From: Tubulanus polymorphus
Lineage: Eukaryota; Nemertea; Palaeonemertea; Tubulaniformes; Tubulanidae
Assembly: GCF_964204645.1 (NCBI RefSeq)
Contig: NC_134029.1
Location: 16,262,450 to 16,326,449, forward strand
Reading direction: 5' to 3'
Length of the DNA: 64,000 nucleotides
Below, in pieces: positions 1 through 10,763 of the stretch. Position 1 is the stretch's first letter. Each line of letters starts with the position of its first letter. Below the pieces are notes generated by a model that did no database searches, was not told the origin of the DNA, and saw only the letters and a program-made list of their open reading frames with translations. The translations under genes were made by a program, and so were the position numbers.

Positions 1-2208
1 AAGTTATTGTATTGTTCAACGCCCCTGGTGGCCATATACAAAAACCAATGAGCTTGAAACTCACCAAGATCATAGACCATGTCATGAGCTACATCTTTCC
101 AATTGATTGTGGTAGCAAAATATGCATAGGTACGAATGTAATATAGAAATACTAAGTTATTGTATTGTTCAACGCCCCCTGGTGGCCATAAACAAAACCA
201 ATGAGCTTGAAACTCACCTCAATCATAGAACATGTCATGAGCTACAACTTTCCAATTAATTATGGTAGCAAAATATGCTTAAGTATCAAAATGATGTGGC
301 AAAACTTTTTTTCCACCTATGAATGAGTACTGATGACCCCAATATGGCCGCCAATTGCGTCATAATCGCCTGGTCAAAAATAACCTCTCGGATATAAAAG
401 ATCCCTTTCCAAAGAATACCCATTACAAATTGCAATGAAAAATGGCACACCATTAGAAAGCTACAGGACTCAGAATTCAGGCCAAAATTAAAATGTTTGG
501 GAACAAAAAAGGTCACAGGACGGCCATCTTGAGTCCGATCGACCCAATTTTTCTCATGCCGATGGGCCCTTGGGGGATACAAATATATACGAATGATCAA
601 GGTTATTGATAAAAGTGTCTTCAAAATTTCCCTCGAAAACTTCTAAAATGTGTAAAAAGTGCTGATTTTGGCGAACAACAATGGCTGCCAGTCGGCCATC
701 TTGAATCTGACAGGGCCAGTTTTTGGCCTGAAGATGTGTCTAGGGTAGATACACGTATAAACCAAATATCAAGACATTACCTTGAAGCGTCTTCAAAACT
801 TTGGAACTCTCAAGAACTATCTAGATGGTTATCTCTCGACTCAATAGCTTCAAGACCCATCTCAAAACAACTTTGTTCCATGCAGCATACCATTAACTCT
901 CGGAAAGCGAATTGGATTTAACATTTTTTTGGCAGAATAAAATTTGATTGAATTTGCAATTCGAGCACATGGCTAATTAGCATATCAAGTTCATACACTC
1001 GATTTGGGAAAAGCAATTTTTTGCGAACCTTGCGCAATTGTCAAGGATGAATTTTCTGTAGAGCAAATGAAAATTCCTCCCAAACACCAAATCAACTAAA
1101 GATTTCATAGAAATTGATCTTGAAATACGATTTTAAATCAAAATAAAACTCGGAAGTAAAACAATAGACGATACCGCGGGTTCACGTGAACACCTGATTT
1201 CTGTAAACGAAATGTTGGTTGTGACAAAATTGTTCAGACAGTTTTAGGTGGTAATTAGTACGGAAACGTAACGACCATGGTTGACTTATTCGATGAAATC
1301 AGGCCTATGTGATATCCAAATTTTGACTTTTTTATTCTCCAGACCTCCCTGATATAGAAATAAAAAATTTTGGTGGTACGAATAGTGCAATTACAGCGCC
1401 GACGGCGACAGAGCCGTGTCAGAGATCGGCGGAGTGAAAATTGCGGAGGTGGACGAACACGAAGAAGAAGGCTATTGAGCTACTTGAATCGCGAAAACTC
1501 CTGGCGCGGCCCCGACGCTTTTCGTTGATTAAGTAATACAAATATCAAGCAATGGGTTTTCACAATCTACCGCCATTTCAATATCACTCCAAAATTCAAA
1601 GAAACCTCGAAATATCGAACCGCAACACTTTCGGTAGATATCGGCAGCTGCCCAACCGGGAAACTTATTTGTTGATAGCATCGATAGGATCCATCATCTC
1701 CCGTCAAGGGATTCGAACCCACTAAGCTAAAGCCGTGCCACAATCGGGTCGGGCCAATCACAGCGCTTGTAACAAACCACATTAGGCTTCTGTGGAATTT
1801 CCCAGTAAATGGGCCAATCAGCGAACACGTAGCGAACGCGGAAGTATTGTCGCGTGTTGATACATGACGTCATGCGCAAAAGCGCCAGTAATGAAATCAC
1901 GATAATTCACGTGAACAGCTGCTGATATTTTTAGATAAACCAATCACAGGGAAGACACAGCTTCCTGATTGGCTGATAAAAATTGAAATTTTCCCGATTT
2001 TATTTTCGTGAAAAATGCAGAAAACATTTTTATGAAAGCCTATTTCAAAATTCTGCTCGCTACCATTCCGAGAATGGATCACGCTTAAATACGTGATTTG
2101 TTCGAATATGCCCTCACTTGGCAAGCAAAAGAGCCTTTTGTGTGGAAACCATGTCATTTAAATTCGCTCCATTTGTATAGTAATAGGCTCAGCCTACGGC
2201 TGGCCTAA
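1..2208. repeat. Composite interspersed repeat, copy A
   Basis: This segment is nearly identical to 15893-18138. Positions 1-~800 belong to the Helitron-like core-repeat family described at 20460-21667. At ~800 the sequence switches to the 3' coding end of a CR1/L2-type LINE: a 'LWNS...' start and a 'SFKSHLKTT' type end are visible across frames, followed by a TTGAAT-rich tail near 940. The rest (960-2208) is non-coding. It contains a tRNA-type B box on the minus strand (GGTTCGAATCCC, 1709-1720) and ends in the hairpin CAGCC-tac-GGCTG followed by CTAA, which resembles a Helitron 3' end. Downstream of CTAA the sequence changes at once to Polinton DNA, whereas copy B is followed by a different sequence. 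No intact gene is present. Confidence 0.8.
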
Positions 2209-2698
2209 AAAGTGTGTAAAAGGTATTAAGTTTGGTGTAGCATCAATATTTGTAAAAGATTTATCTGGAGGAATTCCTAACAGTTTAGCTATAGGTTTAT
2301 TTTACCATAAATGCATGTTTTTCACTATTAGACAACCTTATCTTTATTTTGTCAGAACTCTCACTTTTTAAAAATCTAATATTAAACCCGGAATTATTAC
2401 CTGACTTGTGCCAGGCTTTTCTATTAATTTGTTGTGCTAATGTATCTAAATTATATAACCCCGGTTTTAAATATATATAGGCCCATTCATTTTTATTTTT
2501 ATTAAAAATTAAAAAGGCTCTATGTTCAACAGTTTTATTCGATATATTGTAAAAAGAATTACATAAACTTATATTAACTAATTTTAAATCAACACAATTT
2601 TTATATTCCCTATCTAATTGTACTAGTAAATTATGTGATTCATAATTTGTAAGTCTTCTAGAATCAACAAATATTCTGTATTCTTTTAATTCTACCAT
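2209..2698 (-). pseudogene. Penton-like minor capsid protein, truncated
   Basis: The reading frame starts with ATG at 2698 directly after the stop of the upstream gene (…AAAATAAATGG), beginning MVELKEYRIF. It is closely similar to the element B gene at 49986. Translation breaks at ~2297, where an extra base relative to element B creates a stop within the run after 'MVK'. Recognisable coding sequence (PIAKLLGIPPDK) then continues in another frame to ~2212, where the gene is cut by the repeat boundary. Polintons encode a single jelly-roll penton that caps the icosahedral vertices; the assignment rests on gene position and resemblance to that family. The alternative is another conserved Polinton structural protein. 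Confidence 0.6.
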
Positions 2699-3067
2699 TT
2701 ATTTTACATATTTTATTCGAAAATCTATTTCATGGTGCCCTTTTTCATTCTTACCTTTGTATATGAAATAGAAATCTCCAGAACATAATTCTTCAAAATC
2801 TTCACTTGATAATCTATGAAATCTATCTGGTAAATATGTTCTGAATTTATATGTATTTCCTTTTAATCCTTCATATTCTAAGTGTATAACTAATTTATCT
2901 CCATATTTGTTAGTAACTCTATCAATATTTGTAATTAGATATTTCTTATGGATTATTAATTCTTTTAACTTCTTAAATTTATAATCTACTGATTTGACAT
3001 TTGAAGTATCTTTTATTCTATCTAGAAATAATTTGTTGTTCTCACTGTGTGTTTGTTTACTCTCCAT
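2699..3067 (-). CDS. Small conserved Polinton protein (OB-fold-like, function unproven)
   Basis: An intact 122-residue ORF lies between PolB and penton. Its central and C-terminal part (a KYGDKL stretch, YLPDRF, and YKGKNEKGHH near the end) is shared with the 108-residue gene at 59641-59315 of element B, so this is a Polinton gene family. Short beta-rich proteins with this spacing occur next to polymerases in related elements, and a nucleic-acid-binding OB fold is a reasonable guess, but this is inference only. The start is supported by the upstream AT-rich motif TTTTAATAAAAATATG, which resembles the one before PolB. The stop codon abuts the penton ATG, suggesting compact viral organisation. 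Confidence 0.6.
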   Translation of the reverse strand: MESKQTHSENNKLFLDRIKDTSNVKSVDYKFKKLKELIIHKKYLITNIDRVTNKYGDKLVIHLEYEGLKGNTYKFRTYLPDRFHRLSSEDFEELCSGDFYFIYKGKNEKGHHEIDFRIKYVK

Positions 3068-3096
3068 TTATAATACATATTTTTATTAAAATTTGA

Positions 3097-6000
3097 TTAA
3101 CACGTTAGAATTCTTTTCATTATCTCGTTCTCTTTTGTTTCTTCTCTTTTAAATTTTAAGTATTCATCTAAATTACAACCATAAGCAACTGTATGAATTC
3201 CATCATCTAAAATATATCTTTTATCATCAAATGGGTTTAGACCAATCTTTTCAATTTCTTCAATAAACATTTCATGATCTTCAGATCTTAAACATTTCAT
3301 CTTATGTTTTCTAACTTCTTCATTGAATATACAATTGATGTAATCTTTGAAATGAATATTCTTTTCTACTACACTTTTGGTTATTCCTTTTAACTTTTTA
3401 GCTTCATGTTCTTTAGTTTTATATGAATACATTTTAGATCTAATACCGATGAACTCTATCATTTCTTCACCACCTAATTCATCCTAAAACTTCCCTGGAA
3501 CTTTTTTATTATCATTGCTAAACAATTCATGATTTTTAGGATAATTACTAAAATCAAAATGATGTTTTAATGTTTTTAAATCATCAGTTATGTTATCAGT
3601 TTTAATCTTTAATATGTAAGAATCGGTATCAAAATATAATATTTCTATATGTTTTTCTCCAAAAAGTGGTTGTAATACATTATAATAGAATTCATACATT
3701 AGTAATTTTGATAATTCTAAAACTGATGCTCCAACATAAATTGGTTTATTAAATTTCATTGATGTTCTTCTCATTTTAACTGCGGCTAAATTTCCATCAA
3801 ATATTCTGTTACCTAAAAACTTAGGATATGATTGTAAATGCCTTATCCTTTTACCATTACTAACTAACTCAATATCATTTCTATTTCTAATATTTTCACA
3901 AGTCTTACCAAAGAATGCATTATTCATTAGTTTGAAGAAATCTTTCTCAAAATCAGTTTTAGCTTCAGTTCTCTGTTTGGTGTTAAAATCTATATATTTT
4001 TCTAACCACTTAGATTGACTAAATGAAATATAACTATGTACATTTTTAGGACCATTCCTTGTTTTAGATAAAACTTTAACATTCTATAATGTACTACATA
4101 ATTATATTTATCTTCTTGAGTTACTATTAACTTTTTTGTATGAATATGATTTTCGGGTTTAATTCTTTTTTGATAATTTGATAATTCTTCATGAGTTACA
4201 GTTTTATGTTCGGGACAGTAAGCTAGATTTCTAGATTTAAATTTAATATGTTCAGGATATTCTAAATCTACAACAAAGAAGTAACCAGTATCTGAATCAT
4301 CTGCAATATCTAGAATTCTTTTCTTCCAATCAAATTTATCATTATTTTCATGTTGTGAAACTTCACTTATTTCAAATACTCCATAAGGTTGTGGTTCCAT
4401 CATTGCCCAACCATACAAATTATTTGCATCTATATATAATAACTTATATCCAGGGTTATCATTTACATTGAAATATCTATCACCTAATACACCTGAAACT
4501 CCTCCTCTTATAGATTTTTCAAATAATAATAATTGATCTATATTTGTTAACAAATCCATTTTTATATCTGTAAATTTTAATCCACAATCCCATGTTAAAC
4601 CTGGACTAGAATAACAATGACATGGATCAATGTTAAAATATTTTAGGTTTACATCTCTAAACCTTTCGAATATATGGGTTAATAATAATACATCTGATTT
4701 TAGATATGAATCTACTAATTGTCCATGATTTTCTATTTTGAAATGATTCCAAATATTCAATGTTCTATTATATACTTCATCTTTAACATATTCATTTTTT
4801 AATTCATCATAGAATTGTTCTTTCAATAATTCAGTTATGTTAAAATCATTATGATTTTTATAGAAAGAATATGGAATTGCGCCTTTATATCTCATTAATT
4901 GAAAATCATCATTATTTGGATAGTGTTGCTTTAATATTTTTAATTCATCATCAACTAATGATTTTGATAAGTTATCTAATGAACTATTTAAAAATCTATA
5001 TGAATCTATAAATCTTAGGCAACCAAATTGGATATATAATTCTCAGATGTTTTAGCTAACATTCTAAATTTATAAGTTGGTATTATATCTTTTGATCTAT
5101 TTGAATTTAATCTTTCTATTTCATTATTAATTTCTTCTATTTTATGGCATAACTGTTTGATGAATAAATGTGCATCATATCCTGATAGATTATGAAATAT
5201 AACTCGTACAAAGTTAATTTTCTTAGCTTGTAAGTTACAATTCTCATGTGCAGCGCCTCTAAACTTTCCATTCAAATGATCATGGTCTCTTACTTTTTTA
5301 TCTTTATAATTAAATATCTTTTCACAATAATAACATTTATCTGCAAACTCAAACGCTTCTTTATCTTCTTCTGTCATTATAATTTCTATATTTGTATTCA
5401 ATAATTTACTAAATCTTATTTCATATTCAATTAATAAGTCACAAAAATGATTGATAACATTTTCATTTCTATAATCATAATATTCACTTTCAATTAGTTC
5501 TGGATAATCAGATTTAATATATAACCCGAAAGCAGCAGCTGATTGATGAATCTTTTTAATTGTATTTGTTTTTGGTGGTTCTTCTGAAAAATCATTTTCA
5601 TTAGAATTTAATTTCTTTCTTTTATAATATATTTCTTTTCTATCTTGATCAGTTAATTCTTTATTTAATGATTCAAAATCTCCATATATTACAAATGGTA
5701 CTTTATTTTTGTAATCATATTTTTTGAATTCTAATATTTTATCCTTTTCATTTGGTAAAACTAATTTACAATAATCATGATTTTCACATAATTGTTTATG
5801 ATTTAATAATGTACTTTCATTACTGAATTTATGTAAACATTTTCTACATAGATATATTTTATTATGGTGATCACTTTCTGTTCTAAAGAATAAATCTATT
5901 TGTTTAATCCACATATAATGATTCTCATAATATAATATATCTATAACATCATTTGAATCATAATCTTTTGATAGATATAAAGGTTCTAACGTATAATGTT

Positions 6001-7131
6001 TTATATTGTTACCTTTTGTATTTGGTAATTTGATTAAATAAAATACATTTATCTTTATATTATTATCTCTTTCTATTTTTGGGATGTTTTTAATTATAAC
6101 AGGATACTTATCTATCTTATAATTATTTTCAAATGGTTTATAATTTGTTAATCTAAAACTATGTGTAATATCTTCGGTTGGATGTAAGCAACTTATAATT
6201 GTCCATAGAAAACATTTATCATCTTCATTTTGTACATTTATTACAGCATTAGTTTAAATGGTAGTTTAATATAACTTGATGCTTCAATATCTGGTTCTTT
6301 ATAATATGATACATAATTTTCATCAATTGGTTTGGATTTAGTTAACTTATTATATTTTGTGTTATAAACATGTAAAGTCATAAATATTATTTCATCAAAT
6401 ATTAAACCAGATCCTTCAAAATATTTCTCTTCTATTTTAGTTTTTACTTCATTATAACATTTATCTAATTTATCATCTATATGTTGTTTATATATAATAT
6501 GTTGTGAATGAGAATTTATATTATATATTGGTTTATCTTCAGATTTTATAAACTTTACTTTAACTGATATACTAATTTCAGGGTATTCAATATCTATTAT
6601 TATTTTTATTATTTCTTTCATATTTTCTAAATGGTTTTTATTTTCTTCTAATGTTTTTCCTTTATGAAATTTTAACTCGATAGCTGCTGGGCCAATATCA
6701 CTTTTAAATGCTTCAGTTATCTCTATATCTTTTTTATTATCCAATAAATTAATATATTTTCTTACATCTTCCATATATGGTCTTTTATTGTTTAATTTAT
6801 TTTTTATGCTGTTAATTGTCTTCTGTTTCTTATCATTATCTTCATCAAAATAATCTTCACCTAAAATATCATTATTCTTATTTCTAATATGACTTTTAGA
6901 TTTTAAATGTTCATTATAATATCTTTTATCACTGAATGATAGATTACATGTATCACATTTGTATGTTTCTTTTTCATTCTTTAATTCATCTAATTTAGTT
7001 TCTAATATATCATCTTTATATTCTAGTTTCAATTTATTCTCTAAATGTGTTTTAGTTTTATTGTGTCTTGCTTTTTGGGATTTATCTATATTGATATTAC
7101 ATGTTGAACAGTAGTACTTATTTGCTTCCAT
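3097..7131 (-). pseudogene. Protein-primed family B DNA polymerase, element A (broken)
   Basis: Recognisable order: two C2H2 fingers at the N-terminus (YYCSTCNINI…H and YKCDTCNLSF…H), Exo I (YGDFESL), an endonuclease VII-like CxxC…RDHDH…RGAAH block, Exo II (HNLSGYDAHLF), Exo III (YLKSDVLLL), polymerase motif A (DANNLYGWAM), motif B (NNAFFGKTCEN) and an uninterrupted motif C (YFDTDS, ~3650). The frame is broken near 6254, 5034 and 4065, and there is a TAG stop at ~3484. Replication of Polintons is primed by a terminal protein. There is no intein at motif C, unlike element B. The start ATG (7131) is preceded by a TTTTAATAAAAAATTT motif. Because of the breaks the gene cannot give a full-length product. 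Confidence 0.88.
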
Positions 7132-7353
7132 TTTAATAATAAATTTTTTATTAAAATTGATTTTAGAAGTTCAATGATTTATATCATGTATTATTTCAAT
7201 CACACTTTTAATGTTTAAAAAACTAACTCATACAAATATAAATATTGAAATAATGTTGTAAATATATCTATATATCTATTCTATAAGAGCTTACACTTTT
7301 ATATTGAATAATCTATCAATTTAAATGTTATTCATGTATATGATTATTTTAAG

Positions 7354-7483
7354 AGTAATAGGGGTAATAGGCTTTCATATCAAAGGTTGAGGGGGCGAGT
7401 GAGTAAAAATAAAAAAAAATTTTTATCTTTTTACTTTCTCAACCTCTCGACCTTTGGTATGAAAGCCTATTACCCCTATTACT
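7354..7483. repeat. Fold-back terminus of element A
   Basis: Two copies of the Polinton terminus face each other: AGTAATAGGGGTAATAGG runs rightward from 7354 and its reverse complement ends at 7483. The arms are ~60 bp with several mismatches (for example ATATCAAAGG versus ATACCAAAGG), separated by an A/T-rich centre. The 6-bp flanks (TTTAAG and ATCAGG) do not match, so this is not a simple MITE with a target duplication. Confidence 0.75.
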
Positions 7484-7500
7484 ATCAGGAATAGGCTTAC

Positions 7501-8409
7501 CTGTTGTAGAGGTTGCAGTGACTTGTTGCGACGAAGATAACAAGTTTAAAATTTTCTCTTCAAATACATGGAAATCCTTCAGAGTCAGGAATTTTCCAGT
7601 ATCCCGACGATCATGCCGACTTCGGTGACGGTCCCTCGAACGGGATCGAAACCTACTAGAAGAATCGCCTTCATCGATAACCGACGTCGACGAACGATGA
7701 GAAGACCGACGGCGAAACTTCCTTCAATAACGATCGTAGTCCCTCTCACGATCAAACCTTGATCTGCGAGAAGGAGATCTTGCTCGTTTATTACGCTCAC
7801 GGCGTCTAGATCTAGTGGGAGAGCGAGCTCTATCCCCGGAGCGACGATCAGAATCAGACGATGAACGTACCGGATGTTTTGAACCGGACGATGTCTGGAC
7901 CGGACCGGTGCCCGAACCGGACCGATGCCCGACCCGGACCGGTACCGACCGAACCGGTGCGGGCCATTCCCGACTACCGCGGCGCGCGCTCGGTTCAGAA
8001 CATGTAATCTGAACCGGCCGAACCGGCCGAACCGGTGAATGACCGGAGACCGGTGCCGGTGAACCAGCGTTCCTCCCCGGTGAACGGAGTTGGGAAGCCG
8101 ATCGTACCAGAACGACCGGCGACCGCTCCGCTATACGATTAGAAACAGGATTAGAGACGTCGGTTGGCACGTCGAAACCGACGAATCCCTGCTATTAACT
8201 CGACAACGATCTCTTAGTTTAAGAGCCTTATCGGCCCGAAGCCAAAGGTCCTCGGACCACACCTCGCAAATCTTGCAAGGATTGCTCCTTGCACATATTT
8301 GACCGGATTTGCGCCCGCACGACGCACACGAATCGTGGTTGTCCCAGGCGCCAAACAAATGCCCGCATCCCTCCCCGCCACGATGTTGACCCTTAGGAGG
8401 GGGTGGCAT
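7501..8409 (-). pseudogene. Cys-rich, SR-rich Gag-like protein remnant
   Basis: Reads from MPPPPKGQHR at 8409. A compact Cys/His region (GCGHLFGAWDNHDSC, ASCG, C…CKIC) is followed by a long Pro/Arg/Ser-rich stretch with RS/SR repeats (RSRRRERNKRARSPSRRSR). The frame shifts near 8175 and meets a stop at ~7724, after which SR-rich coding continues to about 7501, where a GTAAG follows (CAACAG|GTAAGC). Similar Cys-rich plus basic N-terminal ORFs are common in invertebrate retrotransposons (DIRS/LTR Gag-like), but I cannot name the family. A host exon encoding an SR-rich protein is the alternative. GC content is higher than in the Polinton next to it, which inserted immediately downstream of this sequence. 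Confidence 0.4.
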
Positions 8410-9151
8410 AATTATCCTGTCACAATACTAAATTCAATTCAATTCAATCAAATTATATTTGTAAATAAAATTCTTACGGAAAAATAGAAACCAGGGATAA
8501 CCCCCAAACCGAACGGACTCACCGTTATGAGAGTGAAAACTCCCTAATATCCTAATTCCCAGATTTTTACGGCGATTTCTACTGCGAGAACGCCAAGAAA
8601 AAAGATGGCGGATTTCGCTGGTGGCTAAATGCAATACCGCAGGGCCGGGTCGTATAGAAAAAACCATTGGTGATCAATTCAAATTTAGAAAATATTGGCA
8701 AAAACCATAGGAAAGGGTACAGTACTCGACGGAAATACCTGCGAATTAACGGCCTGTAACCCGTACACAACACTTTGGAAAACGAAGTTAATGTGATAGA
8801 GCCTTCATTTCCCGAGAATATTTTCTAAAGTGTGATACAAAGGAGGAACTGGACTGAGGTACAGTCATAGAAATACATCAAGATGAGTCATACTATATAG
8901 GTTAACTTTTTGCTTGATGCTTGAAAAAAATTAACTATTTACCTTTATAGTACTACTCATCTCATTGTTGAGTTCTACAACCGGTTAACACTAGGCTACT
9001 CTACAAATCATCTCAAATTGATTTAAATAAAGCATATATGTCATATCCTTACCATCAAGAGAATTATGAAGTTGTATCATCTCACCAAAATTGAAGAATA
9101 CCAAGAAGGACAAGGATATTATATGCGATGGGTTCATGAGATTAAAACAAA
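8410..9151. other. No gene recognised
   Basis: Non-coding sequence with an AATTC pentamer run near 8431-8450, which may be the tail of a truncated LINE. Short ORFs are overlapping and show no family resemblance. A possible splice donor near 9050 (GATG|GTAAGG on the minus strand) has no convincing exon in front of it. Confidence 0.5.
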
Positions 9152-9957
9152 CTAGGGGTCCAGGGACACCATGCCCACTTGGGAAGTGGTTTCAAAGGCT
9201 AAATAATCTAACAATTTCAATATTCAATACCCAATCCAAAGACCTTGAAAAAATCTGATGACCTTGAAAGTCACCACAATCAGAGAACATGTCAGCAGCT
9301 ACGATTTTGTAATTGATAGTGGAAACAAAATATGCCTTGTTACCAATATGATATGGAAATACTAAGCTATTCTATTATTCAATGCCCCCTGGTGACCATA
9401 TGCAAATCCCAATGACCTTGAGACTCACCATAATCATATACATGTCATGAGCTACAACTTGGCAATCGATTATGGTAACAAAATATGCCTGGGTAATATA
9501 ATGCATATGCCAATATAATAAGGAAATACTAAGTTAGTCTACTATTCAACGCCCCCTGGTGACCATACAGAATAACTAATGACCTTGAAACTCACCACAA
9601 TCATAAAGGATGTCATGAGCTACAAGATTGCAATTGATTGCAAAATATGGATAAAAATATATACGAAAGATCAAGGTAATTGATTTAAGCATCTTCAAAA
9701 TTTCCCTCAAAAAGTTCAAAAAGTGCTGATTTTGACGAACAACAATGGCTGCCAGTCGGCCATCTTGATTCTGACAGGGCCAGTTGGGCTGAAGATGTGT
9801 ATAGGGTAGATACATGTATAAACCAAATATCAAGACATTACCTAGAAGCGTCTTCAAAACTTCCCAAAATAACTGGATTCCGTCTACGGACGGACGCTAC
9901 GACGGACGAAAAGTGAACACAAGGCCGCTGAGACTTAAGTCCCAAGTGGGATAAAAA
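9152..9957 (+). mobile_element. Helitron-like/fold-back non-autonomous element, copy 1
   Basis: Starts with CTAGGGGTCCAGGGACACC and ends with a degenerate form of the family 3' hairpin (AGACTTAAGTCCCAAGTGGG then ATAAAAA). The core repeats containing CGCCCCCTGGTGACCAT are present, but the middle part is shortened relative to 20460-21667. It lies downstream of the last recognised CLOCK exon on that gene's strand. No coding capacity. Confidence 0.75.
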
Positions 9958-10058
9958 GCACCAGTGAGAACTGTTAGCTCGACTGATAGTAATGGGGAAT
10001 GGACTAATATAATATATGAGAGTGAATTTTTGTAATGTAACAGCACAGATTCACTTAC

Positions 10059-10763
10059 TCTTGCTGTAGAGGTAACTGGAGGTATATCAGTAGTTGACTC
10101 TACATCAGCATACTGTGAGGCTAAATGCAAAATTTCCTGGTTCTCAGCGGCACCAATCACTAATGAATGATTCTTCTGAAATTAATTTTTATCTAGAATA
10201 AATCATTTTTTTATTATTGTCATTATTATTAATACTATTATTTTTTTGTCATTACTGTTATTTTTATTATTATTATTATTATTACTATTATTATTATTAT
10301 TATTTTGTTCTCAATAATTGTAATCGGCTTTTTTCTACATAGCGGTCTTTTCACTGTTAAATATTTATAACTTTGTTATTGATGTCAATTTTGACCTTAG
10401 TAAAAATAACTTATTGTAAAATTTCCCCTGAAATAAAGCTATATTTATATTTTTTTTTAAATAATTATCTAGAAGGCAAATCGATTGAAACAATGAATTG
10501 GTTCACATAGAATACTCAACAAGTACAAACCTTTTTTCGTCCATTTCCATCCTGTGATGTAAGTGCCTCGTTAGTATCCACTAAATGATAAATCAGTCAT
10601 TTAAAATCACTTAAAAAGTGTACTTCAATGGTTTATTTTAGTAATATCAATACTGTTGTTATTCCAAGACTCACATGTTTCTACTTCATTATTTTTCATT
10701 TGTGATGTTTTAATCTTGTAGATGGATTCTTCCTTAGATTCATGAAGTTTAACCGTAGCATAA
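10059..10763 (-). CDS. Clock: CLOCK exons 11-13 (post-PAS)
   Basis: Exon 11 (10763-10675) starts with the conserved YA.V step after PAS-B and continues with a charged linker ([14 protein letters not shown]). Exon 12 (10580-10531) ends in a basic GRKK. Exon 13 (10175-10059) is polar ([14 protein letters not shown]) and ends at a GTAAGT donor, so the gene continues to the left. No further exon could be assigned. Confidence 0.75.

Larger units (their letters stand above)
2209..7483 (-). mobile_element. Polinton/Maverick element A, truncated and decayed
   Basis: AT-rich DNA with Polinton genes all read from right to left: PolB (7131-3097), a small conserved protein (3067-2699) and a penton-like capsid protein (2698 to the break). 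The right terminus is the sequence AGTAATAGGGGTAATAGG read inwards from 7483. This matches the style of element B, whose end begins AGTAATTGGAAAAGTAGG. The left side is cut off inside the penton gene at 2209 by composite repeat copy A, so integrase, ATPase and major capsid genes are missing. The 6 bp outside the right end are ATCAGG, but no partner duplication can be identified. Coding homology to element B is high, yet the order differs: in A the small conserved gene and penton follow PolB directly. Confidence 0.85.

Noticed and set aside
286-624. ORFs within Helitron-like repeats (also 16344-16676, 21345-21548, 12717-12929)
   Set aside because: They lie on repeat DNA, are conserved only as DNA, and differ by stops between copies.
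1708-1720. tRNA gene at the TTCGAA box (also 17638-17650)
   Set aside because: A B box is present, but the A-box distance and the arms do not give a cloverleaf; treated as part of the composite repeat.
7354-7483. Stand-alone 130-bp MITE
   Set aside because: The 6-bp flanks TTTAAG and ATCAGG differ, and Polinton coding begins beside it, so a fold-back element end is preferred.
9050-9095. A fourteenth CLOCK exon with GATG|GTAAGG donor
   Set aside because: The upstream acceptor is weak and the short peptide has no match to CLOCK sequence I know.
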